Positions 43,211 through 51,679 of a stretch of 64,000 nt of DNA are shown here, piece after piece. Origin of the DNA: Halobacteriales archaeon QH_6_64_20. Lineage in GTDB: Archaea; Halobacteriota; Halobacteria; Halobacteriales; Halococcaceae. The notes below the pieces were generated by a model. It was not told the origin of the DNA and made no database searches. It worked only from the letters and a program-made list of their open reading frames with translations. Position numbers and translations under genes: made by a program. The stretch lies in assembly GCA_003021235.1 (NCBI GenBank), contig PXQR01000018.1, positions 64,205 through 128,204 on the forward strand. The letters run 5' to 3'. Each line of letters starts with the position of its first letter. The first letter of the stretch is position 1.

Positions 43211-44376
43211 CTCGATACGTTCGACACGTTCGATAGGCTCGGCGCGCGCGATACGATCGCATCGAGGAGCCTCGGCAGTCGCGCTCGTGAGTGCTGTGGC
43301 CGTCGGCGATCGCGGTCGCCCGAGCGCTTCGACCCTCGTAGTTCGTTGTCGTCGGTGGCGGTGTCATCGTCGTCGCCGAAGAGGGACCTGGCGACGAGGG
43401 CGAGCGAGCACACGGAAGCGGCGAGAACGGCGGCCCGGTCAACGAGGTCGATACCCCTGTTCGCTTCGTCGATCGTCGGAAGCTCCTCGGAGGCACCGAG
43501 CGCGTAGACGCCGGGCTTTTCGAGTCGGACGTCGAGGGCGGCGGCGAGCGTCGCCATCGGCCAACCGGCGTTCGGCGAGGGGGGTTCACCCGCCCACACG
43601 GTGGCCCTGCGAAGCGCGGTTGGATCGGCCGCTACGAGCGCGAGACAGGCGGCGGTGAGGCGGGCGGGTACCCACATGGCACAATCGTCGAGACGGGCGG
43701 GTGCCCAGCCGGTAGGAGTCGATCGGTAGCCGAGCATCGAGTCCATCGTGTTCACCGCCTTGACCCACGCCGCTGCGCCCGCCGCCGCGGGCAACGAGAC
43801 TCGTGTGAGAAACGCGAAGGCGCACAACGGGGCGAGCAGTCCGTCGGCGAGGTTCTCGCCCGCCGACTCGACGGCCGCGCTCCTGACTTCGCTGGCCGAC
43901 AGGTTCCTACTATCGCGTCCGGCGAGCGCTCGTAAGTCCCGGCGAGCCCGCGAGAGATCACGTTCCGTGTCAGCGACGACCGAGCGCGCGGTGTCGGTCA
44001 ACATCCGGCGACTCGTCGTTACGAAGAGCACGCCCGCCCCGACGAGCGTCCCGGGTATGGGTGATCTTCGACCAGTGAAGACACCGGTAGTGACGCCGTC
44101 AGCGGGGCGGGGGGGCGAACACCGACCGGCGATGGCGACCGCGCCGGCCGCGATCCCGGCGGCCGCCAGCGGGAGACAGACGCTCGCGAGCGCGCCGACG
44201 GCACGGGGAGCGGCCCACGCGCGATCGAGCGGGGCGACGAACCGGCCGAACAGCGCCACCGGATGCACCCTACGGGGGGGTTCGGAAACGAGGGCGTCGA
44301 GCGCGAACGCGAGACTGATCGCGGCGGCACCGCGAGCACCCGACCGATCGCCGACGGTCAGTTCTTCCGGTCGCAT
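43192..44376 (-). CDS. cbiB: adenosylcobinamide-phosphate synthase
   Basis: A 394-residue membrane protein that couples aminopropanol (phosphate) to adenosylcobyric acid. The landmarks EPPRRVHPVALFGRFVAPLD near residue 35, ESAGENLADGLLAPLCAFAF, and AAAWVKAVNTMDSMLGYRS are typical of CbiB/CobD. The last 70 residues are a hydrophilic tail (DDTATDDNELRGSKRSGDRD). It overlaps the HAD gene by 19 bases and cobS by 19. Confidence 0.92.
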   Translation of the reverse strand: MRPEELTVGDRSGARGAAAISLAFALDALVSEPPRRVHPVALFGRFVAPLDRAWAAPRAVGALASVCLPLAAAGIAAGAVAIAGRCSPPRPADGVTTGVFTGRRSPIPGTLVGAGVLFVTTSRRMLTDTARSVVADTERDLSRARRDLRALAGRDSRNLSASEVRSAAVESAGENLADGLLAPLCAFAFLTRVSLPAAAGAAAWVKAVNTMDSMLGYRSTPTGWAPARLDDCAMWVPARLTAACLALVAADPTALRRATVWAGEPPSPNAGWPMATLAAALDVRLEKPGVYALGASEELPTIDEANRGIDLVDRAAVLAASVCSLALVARSLFGDDDDTATDDNELRGSKRSGDRDRRRPQHSRARLPRLLDAIVSRAPSLSNVSNVSRWVGWS

Positions 44377-44999
44377 CTCGCCTCCAGATAGGTCGGGAGG
44401 TCGGCGAGCGAGACGTCCGCCAGGAGGACAGCAGTCGCGCCGACCGCCTCGGCTCCGCCATCGTCCTCGGGGTCGTCGCCGACGTGGACTATATCGGTAA
44501 GCGAAACGTCGAGTCCGGTTGCAATGCCCCGAAAGGCCCGTTCGTGGGGTTTGCGCCAGCCGAGATCGACGCTCGAGACGATCGCGTCGAACCCGTCCGT
44601 GTCGATCGCGGATCGCTCCAGGATCCGCTCGACGAGGCCGGGCACGCTACAGTTAGACAGTACGCCGACCGGCCCCTGGGAGGCGGCAACGGTCACCGCT
44701 TCGACGGCTCCCTCGCGGGTCTCGACCGGCCGGTCGAAGGCGGCGAGCACGGCGTCGTCGATCACCCCTTCATCGGGGTGGACGTCCCGGCTCGCGAGCG
44801 CACGGGAAACGTAGGTCGTGATCGGGACCTCCTCGCCGTCGGCGGCGTCGATGTCGGCGGCGGCCTCGCGGCCGGCGGCGTCCCAGTCCGTCGGAACGGG
44901 GACGTTCCGGGTGCGGAGTTCGTCGGCGATCGCTTCGGGGGTGTTTTCGGGACGCGGGACGGAGACGAGCGTGTCGAACAGATCGAACGAAACGGCCAC
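44358..44999 (-). CDS. HAD-superfamily phosphatase at the head of the cobamide operon
   Basis: A 213-residue HAD hydrolase: motif I SFDLFDTLVS, motif II VLSNCS, motif III lysine in GWRKPHERAF and motif IV VGDDPEDDGG. I use the GTG at 44999; upstream codons are arginine-rich shadow. The first aspartate is kept but the second is replaced by Phe-Asp spacing typical of class I enzymes. A TTTAC-like element lies about 25 bases upstream. Its position suggests a phosphatase step, perhaps of alpha-ribazole phosphate, which archaea lacking CobC need; this is inference from location. Confidence 0.8.
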   Translation of the reverse strand: MAVSFDLFDTLVSVPRPENTPEAIADELRTRNVPVPTDWDAAGREAAADIDAADGEEVPITTYVSRALASRDVHPDEGVIDDAVLAAFDRPVETREGAVEAVTVAASQGPVGVLSNCSVPGLVERILERSAIDTDGFDAIVSSVDLGWRKPHERAFRGIATGLDVSLTDIVHVGDDPEDDGGAEAVGATAVLLADVSLADLPTYLEARCDRKN

Positions 45000-45302
45000 G
45001 GTGAACGAGACAGGGGAGCGGTGGTAAAGAGGTTGGTCCTGTCGGTAGGCTACAGCGAGGTAGTCGCGGTGAGCACGAGGACGGCTGCTCGGCGAGCACA
45101 TAACTCGCCGCTGGTCGAATCGTGGCAATGGTCGTGTTCGCGACCGATCGACGGCCGCTACACCGTCATGCCGAGTGACGGAGGACCGATCCGAGGGTAC
45201 GTTCTCACGGCCCGACCGACCCGTCCGTTCGGCGACCGACCGCTCGCATAGGGACTCGTTAGAAGGCTTTATTCGGCGCTGTCACGTTAGTTTCGGGTGT
45301 TC
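45000..45302. other. intergenic region between divergent genes
   Basis: About 300 bases. It holds the divergent promoters of the HAD-cobamide operon and of the small membrane protein pair (GCTTTATTCGG at about 45264-45274, 30-40 bases before the ATG at 45303). I see no additional gene. Confidence 0.5.
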
Positions 45303-45536
45303 ATGATCGAGCAGCTCAAACGCGTTGATCGTCAGACCCGTGTCCAGTACGGGCTGATGATAGTCTTCGGCGGGCTGTGTCTCGTCGCCGCGCTCGCCCC
45401 GCTCGACGACCTCACTCGCACCGCAGCGGTCGGCACGACCTTCGGGTTTACCGCCGGGCTCTGGGTTTCGCACCTCATCGGGGTGCTCCAGCGTGCCGCT
45501 GAGGACAGCGTCGACAGCGCCCTCGCTTCGGACTGA
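45303..45536 (+). CDS. small two-helix membrane protein
   Basis: A 77-residue protein with two hydrophobic segments (YGLMIVFGGLCLVAALAPL and TAAVGTTFGFTAGLWVSHLI). The N-terminal IEQLKRVDRQTRVQ is cytoplasmic and amphipathic. The family is unknown. The stop overlaps the ATG of the next membrane protein (TGATG), suggesting that the two products work together. Confidence 0.7.
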   Translation: MIEQLKRVDRQTRVQYGLMIVFGGLCLVAALAPLDDLTRTAAVGTTFGFTAGLWVSHLIGVLQRAAEDSVDSALASD

Positions 45537-46465
45537 TGGCGGCCGACGACTCGACATCCGACGGAGAGGCTTCGAGCGAGGCCTTCGAGATCGTTGCGCC
45601 CCTCACCGGCGAGGACCCGAACCTCGGCTCGTTCTTCCTGGTCGTCGGGGCCGTGACCTGTGTGTTCATCGCCGTCTTCCAGTTCACGCTCCCGGAGGGA
45701 GTTCGCTTGCTCCTCACCGGCGGGGTGCTGCTGGTCACGATCCTGAGCGCCATCGTGGCCTCGTTGCTCGAAACCCTGGGGTACTTCGACCAGGAGTCGG
45801 CGGCCGACGAAGGAAGCGAACGTACCGATGGGACGACGACGGAAGGGGCGGAGGGAAAGCCGTGGACGCCGACCGCCGATACCAGATATCCACTCCCGCC
45901 GATCGTCAACTTCGACGACGAGCTTCGGACCTACCAGGAGATGTTCGATGGAGACCTCCCCGGAGAGTTCGACGAGTTCGTCGCCGAGTACAAGCGGTTG
46001 AAGACGACGAAGGGAAACCGCGTCAACATCGCAAGCGACCTTCGGGCCGACCTGAACCCCATCGGCGTGCTGTTCGACGAGGGCTCGCGCGGCGCGGAGA
46101 TCCACGACGACATCGGCGACCGACTGTTGCGCTACATCAAAAACGACGCCGTCGAGTACCTCTCACTGACCGACGTGGGTTTCTACGACGACGGCAACGA
46201 GGTCGACGTAGCGTCGGTCGACGACGGGGTCATACGTGCCGAGGCGAGTGTCGAGAACGAAGGCGAGGCGACGACAGTCGAGGTGATCGTCGAGTTCTTC
46301 GATAGCGACGGTACGAGTCTCAGGCGCGATACCTCCCCGGTCGGGGAGATCAGCCCGGGCGCCACCGAAACCTTCGACGCCGACGTCTACGTTCCCTCGG
46401 CCGCCGAACGCGCGACCACCACGCTTCAGGTCACGAACCCCGGCACCCGCGTCGCCAGCACGTGA
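45536..46465 (+). CDS. membrane protein with FxLYD-like C-terminal domain
   Basis: A 309-residue protein. Two N-terminal membrane helices (FFLVVGAVTCVFIAVFQFTL and LLLTGGVLLVTILSAIVASL) are followed by an acidic linker, an alpha-helical region (DDELRTYQEMFDGDLPGEFD) and a C-terminal beta-sandwich (GVIRAEASVENEGEATTVEV, FFDSDGTSLRRDTSPVGEIS) of FxLYD/CARDB type. Beta-sandwiches of this type are usually extracytoplasmic. It is translationally coupled to the small membrane protein upstream. Function unknown. Confidence 0.68.
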   Translation: MAADDSTSDGEASSEAFEIVAPLTGEDPNLGSFFLVVGAVTCVFIAVFQFTLPEGVRLLLTGGVLLVTILSAIVASLLETLGYFDQESAADEGSERTDGTTTEGAEGKPWTPTADTRYPLPPIVNFDDELRTYQEMFDGDLPGEFDEFVAEYKRLKTTKGNRVNIASDLRADLNPIGVLFDEGSRGAEIHDDIGDRLLRYIKNDAVEYLSLTDVGFYDDGNEVDVASVDDGVIRAEASVENEGEATTVEVIVEFFDSDGTSLRRDTSPVGEISPGATETFDADVYVPSAAERATTTLQVTNPGTRVAST

Positions 46466-46605
46466 GCACTTATCATAGTGTTGCTCTCCGACTCCGTTCT
46501 GTTCGATAATCGCTCGGATCGATCGATCCCGATTTCGGACCTCGTATAACGGTCGGAGAGCAGTACCGCGAGAATTCATCACATAGTGGAGGATCAGACA
46601 GTCCC

Positions 46606-47145
46606 ATGCGAAGAGGGGGCCATCCGGACGATCGGGCCGACCGGAGAAAGCGGGTACTCAGGCGAGACGATCATCAGTGCCGGAAATGCGGCGGATCGAG
46701 GGAGTCGCTTCACGTTCATCACGTCCGACCGATTTCTCAGGGTGGGAGCCACGACATCAGCAACTTGGAGGCGCTCTGTCGGAGCTGTCACGCCAAGGAG
46801 CACCCGACGAAAGTGAAACTCAGCTCCGCAGTGTCCGATCGGCGGCGTGTTCGGATGAACTACCGTTCGTCCAGCGTGACCAGGGTACGCGAACCGGATC
46901 CCTACGCGATCGAAACCCACGACGGAATACAGTATCTGGTCGGCCACGATTACTACCGAAACGAGATCCGGGTGTGCAGACCGAAGCGCATCGTGTGGTT
47001 GGACGTATTGGAGACGTCCTTCGCTATACCGACGAGTTTCGACGCTACGGAGTATCTGGCCCGAAGACTGCGACCGAGAAGGCGATCGAGACGAAGGCGG
47101 GAGTCGGCTATCGGACGAATCCTGCGGTCGATCTTCGGACGATAA
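46606..47145 (+). CDS. HNH nuclease fused to a WYL-like domain
   Basis: A 179-residue protein. Residues 1-70 are an HNH nuclease: CRKCGGSRESLHVHHVRPIS then SNLEALCRSCHAKEHP, with two zinc Cys pairs and the HH metal site. Residues 80-152 look like WYL: RRRVRMNYRSSSVTRVREPD, PYAIETHDGIQYLVGHDYYR, VCRPKRIVWLDVLETSF. WYL domains bind nucleic acid or nucleotides and normally regulate defence operons. The C-terminal 25 residues are strongly basic (RRLRPRRRSRRRRESAIGR). It may be a nucleic-acid-sensing nuclease. It stands alone on the plus strand. Confidence 0.72.
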   Translation: MRRGGHPDDRADRRKRVLRRDDHQCRKCGGSRESLHVHHVRPISQGGSHDISNLEALCRSCHAKEHPTKVKLSSAVSDRRRVRMNYRSSSVTRVREPDPYAIETHDGIQYLVGHDYYRNEIRVCRPKRIVWLDVLETSFAIPTSFDATEYLARRLRPRRRSRRRRESAIGRILRSIFGR

Positions 47146-47161
47146 CCGTTCGACGTTGGGG

Positions 47162-48358
47162 CTACTCGCGGGCGACGACGTTCGACTCGATGTCGCGCGG
47201 AAAGTACGTGAGCGTCTCGGTGCCTTCCTCGGTCACGAGCACGGTATCGGAGTGGCGATAGCCCTCGGTCTCGGTGTAGAGACCGGGTTCGATCGTGTAG
47301 ACCTGTCCGGGAGCGATCTCGGCGTCGCCGGCCTCACCGTGTTCGTCGACGTGTGCTTCCCAGCCCCGATCGAGGTAGGGCGGTTCGTGGGCACCGAGGC
47401 CGATGTTGTGCCCGACGTGATGGCGAAGGAGGTCGGTAATCCCCTGTTCGTCGGCGTACGAAAAGACCGCCTCGTCGATCGCGCTCACCGGCACGCCGGG
47501 TGCGATCGCGTCGATGGCGATCTCCTGGGCTTCTTTCATCAACTCGAAGTAGTAGGCCTGCTCGTCGGAGTACTCGCGGACGAACATCGTCCGTTCGAGT
47601 TCGGCGTAGTAGCCGTCGACGTTCGCCGTCGCGCCGGTGATCAGGGCGTCGCCCGCCGAGAGGCGCTCGTTCGGAGTGTGACCGTGCGGGAGGGCGGTTT
47701 CCGCACCCGAAATATACCCCGCATGCACCGGGCCGCCGCCGCGGGTCCGCACCGCATAGCGCTCGCCGAGCGTATCGAGCATGGCTCGTGAGGCATCCGT
47801 CGAGGCCTGCTGACTTACCGTGACTGGGTGAGCGCCGACGTCGGTATAGTCGGCGAGGTAGCGATGGCCGAGGTTCGCCCAGCGGGCGGATTCCCTGACG
47901 AGGTCGACCTCGACGGCGGATTTCTCCCAGCGCATCCGCGAGACCCACTCCTGGGACTCGACGTCGAGGAAGTCCGACAGCGGCGGGCCGTCGTAGCCCA
48001 TCGTACCCGGCGCGCCGTCGGCGTCGGCGGCGACGGTTTCAGTACCCATGTCCTCTACCATCCCGGCGACGACCTCGATCGGAGCCCCGCCGGGGTAGTC
48101 GAAATACGAGTGTACCGCGTCGATCCGTGGGTTCGGCGCGACCCGCTCGACTTCGAGGCGCGGGACCGTGATCGAGACCGCATCGGGCGAAACGGCGAGA
48201 CAGACCGGCCGTTCGGTCCGGATGTGGTGAAAGCCGGTGAGGTATTCGATGGCCGTCGCGCCGAAAAAGACCCCAGTATCGGCGTCGCTTTCGGCGAGGC
48301 GGTCGCGGATCGCTACGAGTCGATCGTCGAACTCCGCTTCGGGAACGCGCGTCGTCAT
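47162..48358 (-). CDS. M24 family Xaa-Pro peptidase
   Basis: A 398-residue pita-bread metallopeptidase. The N-terminal domain (IEYLTGFHHIRTERPVCLAV) precedes the catalytic domain, with metal ligands in ITGATANVDGYYAELERTMF, GHNIGLGAHEPPYLDRG, and VYTIEPGLYTETEGYRHSDT. It would act as an aminopeptidase P or proline dipeptidase on cytoplasmic peptides. The metal aspartate pair appears as GATANVDGY, so the first of the usual two Asp may be altered to Asn; activity should be checked. It converges with the HNH-WYL gene. Confidence 0.86.
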   Translation of the reverse strand: MTTRVPEAEFDDRLVAIRDRLAESDADTGVFFGATAIEYLTGFHHIRTERPVCLAVSPDAVSITVPRLEVERVAPNPRIDAVHSYFDYPGGAPIEVVAGMVEDMGTETVAADADGAPGTMGYDGPPLSDFLDVESQEWVSRMRWEKSAVEVDLVRESARWANLGHRYLADYTDVGAHPVTVSQQASTDASRAMLDTLGERYAVRTRGGGPVHAGYISGAETALPHGHTPNERLSAGDALITGATANVDGYYAELERTMFVREYSDEQAYYFELMKEAQEIAIDAIAPGVPVSAIDEAVFSYADEQGITDLLRHHVGHNIGLGAHEPPYLDRGWEAHVDEHGEAGDAEIAPGQVYTIEPGLYTETEGYRHSDTVLVTEEGTETLTYFPRDIESNVVARE

Positions 48359-48446
48359 AGGGAGTCTGTGCGACCCGGGAACAAAAACCGGACGCCACGC
48401 GGGCGAAAGACCGTTGCTCGGCGCGCCCGTAGCGAAGACGAAAGTC

Positions 48447-48863
48447 GTGACCCAGAAGGACGCCGATCCGGACGGAGGAACTGAGGAGGACGAACACGGA
48501 GCCGAAGCGAAGCGAACGCACGGATCCGAGGCCGAACACGGACCCGGAGATCGGGCGGAGGGAGACGAAAGCGAAGAGGGGAACGGAGATCGAAACGAAG
48601 GCGGAGACGGGGATGGGAACCCCGAGACCGAGCCGGAAGGCGACCTCGGAGAGCGGGTCGCGACGCTCGAACGGACGGTCGGGGATCTCCGGGAGGAACT
48701 CGATCGTCGGGAGCGAGTCTTGCGCCTGCTCGCCGGGAGCGTCGACGTCGCGCCCGTGACCGCCCAATGTCCCGAGTGCGAGACGGGCGAACTCTACCGC
48801 GAATCAGGTCTGAGTTGGGCGAAGCTTCACTGTCAGGACTGTGGGGCGAGGTGGGAACTCTGA
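48447..48863 (+). CDS. acidic zinc-ribbon protein with a coiled coil
   Basis: A 138-residue protein. Residues 1-65 are extremely acidic and Gly-rich (EHGAEAKRTHGSEAEHGPGD). A short coiled coil follows (RVATLERTVGDLREELDRRE), then a C-terminal zinc ribbon (AQCPECETGELYRES, KLHCQDCGARWEL). I use the GTG at 48447. The zinc ribbon resembles those that dock to RNA or polymerase partners, but the family is unknown. It is divergently placed from the M24 peptidase. Confidence 0.62.
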   Translation: MTQKDADPDGGTEEDEHGAEAKRTHGSEAEHGPGDRAEGDESEEGNGDRNEGGDGDGNPETEPEGDLGERVATLERTVGDLREELDRRERVLRLLAGSVDVAPVTAQCPECETGELYRESGLSWAKLHCQDCGARWEL

Positions 48864-48954
48864 GTGACTGAAGGGGGCCGTGCGTCACCGCGTTCCGAGT
48901 CGCCGGCCGCGTTCCGCTACGATTCCGCTACGAGCGCCAGCGATCGACGCACGA

Positions 48955-49030
48955 CGCCCGGTGCTCGGTGCTCGGTGTTCGGTATCCGGTGCTCGTATCC
49001 GATAGTCGATCCTCGGTGCTCAGTGCTCAG
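48955..49030. repeat. GGTGCTC-like short tandem repeats
   Basis: Degenerate repeats of GGTGCTCGGTGCTCGGTGTTC type run downstream of the zinc-ribbon gene into the 3' end of the cupin gene. They are noncoding except for the last bases. It is probably slippage; no inverted symmetry is evident. Confidence 0.55.
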
Positions 49031-49488
49031 GCGGGTGCGTCCATCTCGACGCCGCATTCGGGGCATTCGAGCGTCATACCGTCCTCGCCCATGTGAACGG
49101 CCATCGAATCGCTCTCGCCGCATTCCGGACACTCCATCGCGACCCGGGTCTCGGTGCTTTCCTTCGGCGCGCCGAGCGCGAGCGCACTGAGTACCGAATC
49201 GCCCTCGTTCTTGCCCTGTTGGTAGTCGCCGGGGGCGAATCGAATCACCTCGCCGGCGTCGACCTCCTGAGAGCCGTCGGGAGTCTCGAACGTCGCGGTG
49301 CCCTCGATCACGTAGAAGACTTCCTCCTGGTCGAAGTGGGCGTGCATCCCACCGGTGAAGCTCTGGCCCGGTTCGAGGCGAAAGCGGTTCATCGCGAGGT
49401 CCGTCGTCCCGAGCGCGTCGGCGACGTTTCTGACGTCGGCTTCGCCCGTCTCGCTTCCGGCGATCTCGTCGATCGTGACTTTCTCCAT
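49027..49488 (-). CDS. cupin with C-terminal zinc ribbon
   Basis: A 153-residue protein. Residues 1-105 form a cupin barrel with GGMHAHFDQEEVFYVIEGTA (first metal motif) and GEVIRFAPGDYQQGKNEGDS (second motif). A zinc ribbon follows (MECPECGESDSMAVHMGEDG, LECPECGVEMDAPA). The fusion is unusual for a stand-alone cupin and suggests a nucleic-acid or protein docking role. I use the ATG at 49488. Function unknown. Confidence 0.8.
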   Translation of the reverse strand: MEKVTIDEIAGSETGEADVRNVADALGTTDLAMNRFRLEPGQSFTGGMHAHFDQEEVFYVIEGTATFETPDGSQEVDAGEVIRFAPGDYQQGKNEGDSVLSALALGAPKESTETRVAMECPECGESDSMAVHMGEDGMTLECPECGVEMDAPA

Positions 49489-49624
49489 GGACCCACGATC
49501 GACGCCCCGGAACAAGGTAGTGCCGATAGCGGCGAGACGGGGGTTGGAACTCGGAAGCTGGGAGCGACGAAGCGAAAGCCGAGAGCGATGAGACGGGTTA
49601 CGTCGGCGACCGACGACGTATGGC

Positions 49625-50614
49625 TTACCAGCGGTGATGGACCGACTCGGCGACGTGTTCCTCGTAGACGTCGTGCATCGCGCCGTGTTCCCGCCCGGTG
49701 AGCGAGGGGGCCTCGGAGACGGCGGCGTTTCCCTCGATGTGATCGGGGTTCACCGATCCGGGGATCACCGACGAGACCGCGTCGTGATCGAGGATCCACC
49801 GGAGCGCGAACTCGGCCATCGTGCGCTCGTCGGGAACGTACGACCGAAGCGCCGAAACGGCGTCGAGCCCCCGTTCGAAGGGCACGCCGGCGAAGGTCTC
49901 CCCGCGGTCGAAGGCCTCGCCCTCGCGGTTGAAGTTCCGGTGATCGTTCTCCGGGAACTCGTCGTCCGCCGAGAGCGCACCTGTAAGCAGACCCGACGCG
50001 AGGGGCACCCGGACGATCACGCCGATATCCCGGCGTTTGGCCTCTCGGAAGAACAGTTCGGCGGGACGCTGACGGAAGGGGTTGAAGACGATCTGGATCG
50101 TCTCGACGCCGGGATACTCGATCGCTTTAAGCGCCTGTTCTACCTTCTCGACGCTCACGCCGTAGCCATCGATCGCGCCTTCCTCGCGCAGTCGCGTGAG
50201 CGCGTCGAAGGTCTCGGGTCGGTAGTACGCCGGCCAGGGCGGACAGTGCAGTTGGAGTAGGTCGACCGCTTCGACGCCCAAGTTCTCGCGGCTCCGATCG
50301 GCGAATTGCGAGAGGTGCTCGTAGTCGTAGCCCGCCGCCTCGTGTGGATCAAGGCGGCGGCCGGCTTTCGTGGCGACGATCACGTCCTCGCGGGCCTCGC
50401 GCTCGTCGAGCACGCTCGCGATGTGGCGTTCGCTCCGGCCGTCGCCGTAGACGTCGGCAGTGTCGAGAAAGGTAACTCCGGCGTCCAGTGCGGCGCGGAT
50501 CGCCTCCTTACCTTCTTCGTCGGACACGTCGCCCCAGTCGGAACCGATCTGCCAGGTGCCGAGCCCGATCTCGCTGACTTCGTATCCCGTGCTACCGAGG
50601 TCGCGGTGGTTCAT
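49625..50614 (-). CDS. aldo/keto reductase
   Basis: A 329-residue TIM-barrel oxidoreductase: catalytic Asp/Tyr in TFLDTADVYGDGRSERHIAS, Lys in VIVATKAGRRLDP, His in VDLLQLHCPPWPAYYRP, and the NADPH site near the C-terminus (HDAVSSVIPGSVNPDHIEGN). It reduces carbonyl compounds with NADPH in the cytoplasm. The substrate is unknown. I use the ATG at 50614, matching the usual start MNHRDLGSTGYEVSEIGLG. It stands alone. Confidence 0.92.
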   Translation of the reverse strand: MNHRDLGSTGYEVSEIGLGTWQIGSDWGDVSDEEGKEAIRAALDAGVTFLDTADVYGDGRSERHIASVLDEREAREDVIVATKAGRRLDPHEAAGYDYEHLSQFADRSRENLGVEAVDLLQLHCPPWPAYYRPETFDALTRLREEGAIDGYGVSVEKVEQALKAIEYPGVETIQIVFNPFRQRPAELFFREAKRRDIGVIVRVPLASGLLTGALSADDEFPENDHRNFNREGEAFDRGETFAGVPFERGLDAVSALRSYVPDERTMAEFALRWILDHDAVSSVIPGSVNPDHIEGNAAVSEAPSLTGREHGAMHDVYEEHVAESVHHRW

Positions 50615-50788
50615 AGCCGCCCGGCGTAGCCGACCGGTTGTAAGTCCCCGCATCACGGCAGGTAGTGGAGGTCAAGTAATCGAACCGTAGGCAAGCACGC
50701 CCGGACTGGCCGAACACTCGGAACGCGAATCGAAGCAACGGATACGACGCTCGTCGTCCGTACGTCGCTCGGAGTTCGAGCGGAGAAA

Positions 50789-50862
50789 TCCGCACTCCCC
50801 GATTTGAACGGGGGACAAGCCGATCTACAGTCGGCTGCTCTGCCGGGCTGAGCTAAGCGCGG
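50789..50862 (-). tRNA. tRNA-Tyr (GTA)
   Basis: A class I tRNA on the minus strand: acceptor CCGCGCT pairs with AGTGCGG (one G-U), U8-A9, anticodon arm GCCGA-CTGTAGA-TCGGC with anticodon GTA, T arm CCCCG-TTCAAAT-CGGGG, discriminator A. C1-G72 with A73 is the archaeal tyrosine identity. No intron is visible. Confidence 0.92.
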
Positions 50863-51128
50863 ACACCTGTAGGTAGGCCCGTCGCCGGACTTAACCGTTT
50901 CCTTCGGCCCGGAACTCCGAGAACGGACAGCGAGCGCCAGCGCCGACGGCGAGCGCGGACGACGTGTCCGACGGCGGCCACCGACCGAAAGGGAGGCGTC
51001 TGTCGTGGCGTGAGACGGTCGGACGACGACCCAGAGCGGAGGCGACGGGCACCGAGTGGACGGCCGTCAGACATCCGTCAGCCGGCGCGGAAGATACAAG
51101 CCTATGGGAGACGAGGGGTACGACAGCG

Positions 51129-51674
51129 GTGAGCAAGATAACGTTCCGGGCCGACGACGACCTCATCCGCCAGCTGGAGTCGTTCGACGCCTCGAAGAGC
51201 GAACTCATGCGCGAGGCACTGCGCGAGTACCTCGCGGACGGCCCGGAGCGATCGCACACCGACCGTAAAAACCCTTCAGGGGACGAGTCGAGCCTCGACG
51301 ATCTCCTCGCGGAACGGATCGACGCCCTCGTAGACGAGCGACTGTCGACGGCGTTTACGCCCACACAGCCTTCAGATGTCAACGTAAACATCACGCTCGA
51401 CGGCGGAGACGCCGATTCGATCGAGGTGTCCGACGAAGACGTCCCCAAGCGTAAGACGGCCCGCGAGGAGCCGGCGCACACGTCCGACACCGGCCGTAAG
51501 ACGTGTGGCCAGTGTGGCGAAAAAATGGACTCAGAGCACGTTTACTGTCCGAACTGTGGCGCAAACACGAGCAAGGCGTTCTGTGAATGCGGCGAGGAAC
51601 TCAGGTCCGACTGGGCGTTTTGTCCTGCATGCGGAGCCCGAACCCCGGCCGCGGACGTGCTCGACAGGTCATAA
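51129..51674 (+). CDS. ribbon-helix-helix protein with double zinc ribbon (CdrL-like)
   Basis: A 181-residue protein. The N-terminal RHH DNA-binding fold (KITFRADDDLIRQLESFDAS, ELMREALREYLADG) is followed by a linker and a C-terminal double zinc ribbon (CGQCGEKMDSEHVYCPNCGA, CECGEELRSDWAFCPACGAR). In Haloferax a longer RHH protein next to cdrS, named CdrL, regulates cdrS-ftsZ2; size, domains and position fit. I use the GTG at 51129 since KITFRADD is the natural RHH start. Two GTAAGACG sites lie inside its own 3' half. Confidence 0.8.
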   Translation: MSKITFRADDDLIRQLESFDASKSELMREALREYLADGPERSHTDRKNPSGDESSLDDLLAERIDALVDERLSTAFTPTQPSDVNVNITLDGGDADSIEVSDEDVPKRKTAREEPAHTSDTGRKTCGQCGEKMDSEHVYCPNCGANTSKAFCECGEELRSDWAFCPACGARTPAADVLDRS

Positions 51675-51679
51675 CGGGC

